From the NCBI GenBank assembly GCA_027049085.1, contig JALTVH010000209.1, positions 1 through 12,430 of the forward strand: a stretch of DNA of 12,430 bases, written 5' to 3'. Origin of the DNA: Aquificaceae bacterium (GTDB lineage: Bacteria; Aquificota; Aquificia; Aquificales; Aquificaceae). This document shows, piece by piece, positions 11,379-12,430 of this stretch; the first letter of the stretch is position 1, and every line of letters begins with the position of its first letter. The notes beneath the pieces are model-generated. The model did not search any database and was not told the origin of the DNA. It saw only the letters and a program-made list of their open reading frames with translations. The position numbers and the translations under genes were made by a program.

Positions 11379-12430
11379 ATGATATATACGGGCGTTGATG
11401 GAGAAAAAACTTTCAGCGTTGACTATTCATTTCTGAAAAAGAAGTGGGCCCAGTCCTCAAGGGAAGGGAGGAGGATTTATGTGATACCTTCCGATCAATG
11501 CATTGTAATTCATAGAGATACCGATATAAGGGACCAGCAAATTCTGAAAAAGACACTTGCCATTGAATTTGAGGAAAGATTCGGAAAGGTTGAGTGGGAC
11601 GTAAAGTTGAAGGGATTAAGGTACTGTGCAGTTATCTTTAAGGAGTTTGAAAAGCCAAAGGATGCCTACGCTCTTGATTCGGAGATCCATGCCCTCATAA
11701 GGTCTGCAGTATTCAATGAATTCACCGACGGATATATCCTTGACTTAGGAAAGCGGAAAACAACCGTAATCCGCCTTGAAAATGGTGAGTTGAAGGAATA
11801 CAGGGTGATCCTAAGGGGTGGAAACCTTATTGAAAAAGAAGCTTCCCGAGAATATGGTGATGATGCTCAGGGAGTGATCAGGGACAAGGGAGTGGAGGAT
11901 AGGTTCGTAAGAACTATCTTTGAAAACATCCTTGGGGTTTATCTGGATAGGCTCGGGAACTCACCTGTATTTCTGAGCGGGGGATGGAGCAGGCTAAGAG
12001 GTATAGACTCATACTGCGGAAGGGTTTACAGAAACAGGTATGTCAGGCCTGAGCTAAACTCAGCCTTTGGGTCGGCAATCAAATATGCTGTTTCTGATTG
12101 TTCACCGGATTTCAGGCAGGAAGGTGTCAGTGAGAAGGAGCTCAGAAGATTTTTAACCTCAACGGGATTTGCCGTCCTCCTTCTGGTGGGTTCTCTCTGG
12201 GCAATTAAGTACATGGGCGATTCATTGGTAAGGCACTGGAAGGAAGAAGAGAAGAAACTCTTTTCGGAAAAGTTTCCTGACCTCCCAACGGTTGCTGTGA
12301 GGGACCAGGTTAAGGCCTTTTCCTCTTCAAGGAATTTTCCACTGCTCAGGAAGCTAAAGGATATTTCCCAGAATCTTAACAAGGGACTTAAGATTTACAG
12401 CTTTGAGTACGGCATGGATGTTCTCAAGGT
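11379..12430 (+). CDS. GspL-like type II secretion inner-membrane protein (3' end outside window)
   Basis: An open frame of 350 codons that runs off the window. The cytoplasmic part (about 1-255) has an actin-like ASKHA fold: YILDLGKRKTTVIRL (119-133) resembles the phosphate-1 motif, and VFLSGGWSRLRGIDSYCG (197-214) resembles the adenosine motif. A single membrane segment follows (about 260-279, STGFAVLLLVGSLWAIKYMG), then a periplasmic stretch with KKLFSEKFPDLPTVAVRDQV (292-311), which resembles the start of the GspL periplasmic domain. This layout is that of GspL, which links the GspE ATPase to the pseudopilus platform; in type IV pili the same parts are separate PilM and PilN. An in-frame TAA lies two codons upstream, so ATG11379 is the first possible start; AAAGG touches it directly, an unusually short spacing. 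Confidence 0.72.
   Translation, partial: MIYTGVDGEKTFSVDYSFLKKKWAQSSREGRRIYVIPSDQCIVIHRDTDIRDQQILKKTLAIEFEERFGKVEWDVKLKGLRYCAVIFKEFEKPKDAYALDSEIHALIRSAVFNEFTDGYILDLGKRKTTVIRLENGELKEYRVILRGGNLIEKEASREYGDDAQGVIRDKGVEDRFVRTIFENILGVYLDRLGNSPVFLSGGWSRLRGIDSYCGRVYRNRYVRPELNSAFGSAIKYAVSDCSPDFRQEGVSEKELRRFLTSTGFAVLLLVGSLWAIKYMGDSLVRHWKEEEKKLFSEKFPDLPTVAVRDQVKAFSSSRNFPLLRKLKDISQNLNKGLKIYSFEYGMDVLK

Noticed and set aside
12026..12382. Minus-strand open frame of 118 codons within the GspL-like gene
   Set aside because: Ser/Phe-rich composition typical of an antisense shadow; the plus frame has ASKHA and membrane features.
1..12430. CRISPR array, tRNA or rRNA genes, insertion sequences, phage genes
   Set aside because: No regularly spaced direct repeats, cloverleaf-type segments, transposase-like frames or flanking inverted repeats were seen.

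Overview
The window looks like a chromosomal piece of a thermophilic Aquificales bacterium, probably an Aquificaceae relative. The clues are a small cytochrome that closely resembles Aquifex cytochrome c555, a DNA polymerase I that begins directly at its 3'-5' exonuclease domain as in Aquifex, an AspRS of the non-discriminating type, and dense gene packing with many 1-30 bp overlaps. This lineage call comes from remembered sequence resemblance, not from a search. I see no rRNA, tRNA, CRISPR array, insertion sequence or phage gene.

Layout. 1-821 (minus): the start of polA, just downstream of a rhomboid protease gene. 871-1580 (plus): a small cysteine-containing protein of unknown function, then a secreted c-type cytochrome. 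1643-4899 (plus): a tight four-gene run of aspS, a LOG-like Rossmann protein, a helical unknown protein and a phosphoribosyltransferase, with junction overlaps of 4, 11 and 4 bp. 4920-5492 (plus): a trpG/pabA glutaminase. It overlaps tail-to-tail with a minus-strand unknown gene (5467-5805). 5869-7077 (plus): a small molybdopterin oxidoreductase and thymidylate kinase. 7205-8545 (minus): an MFS transporter. 8618-9079 (plus): a PEBP/YbhB-family gene, again overlapping its convergent neighbour. 9050-11269 (minus): a four-gene run of a flavodiiron-like metallo-beta-lactamase protein, Sco, PCuAC and a thioredoxin-fold lipoprotein. 11379-end (plus): the start of a GspL-like type II secretion gene.

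How the genes fit together. The best-defined functional unit is 9050-11269. Sco and PCu(A)C are established copper carriers for the CuA centre of cytochrome c oxidase. The fourth protein has a thioredoxin fold whose CxxC is changed to CxxH. The first gene is a stand-alone member of the oxygen-reactive flavodiiron MBL fold. The divergent region upstream of it carries an FNR-like inverted repeat. A reasonable inference is an oxygen-responsive copper delivery unit for the terminal oxidase, which would be reduced by a c-type cytochrome such as the one at 1266.

Regulatory architecture is the other notable feature. aspS, trpG and tmk have no Shine-Dalgarno sequence but carry TATAAT-like hexamers 6-9 nt before a start codon that cannot easily be moved, which suggests leaderless mRNAs. 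sco has a near-consensus promoter (TTGACC-N17-TATACT) ending 5 nt before its ATG, inside the preceding gene. Two divergent pairs have overlapping, nearly symmetric -10 elements. The only long convergent spacer (7078-7204) holds a strong hairpin followed by a G-quadruplex motif.
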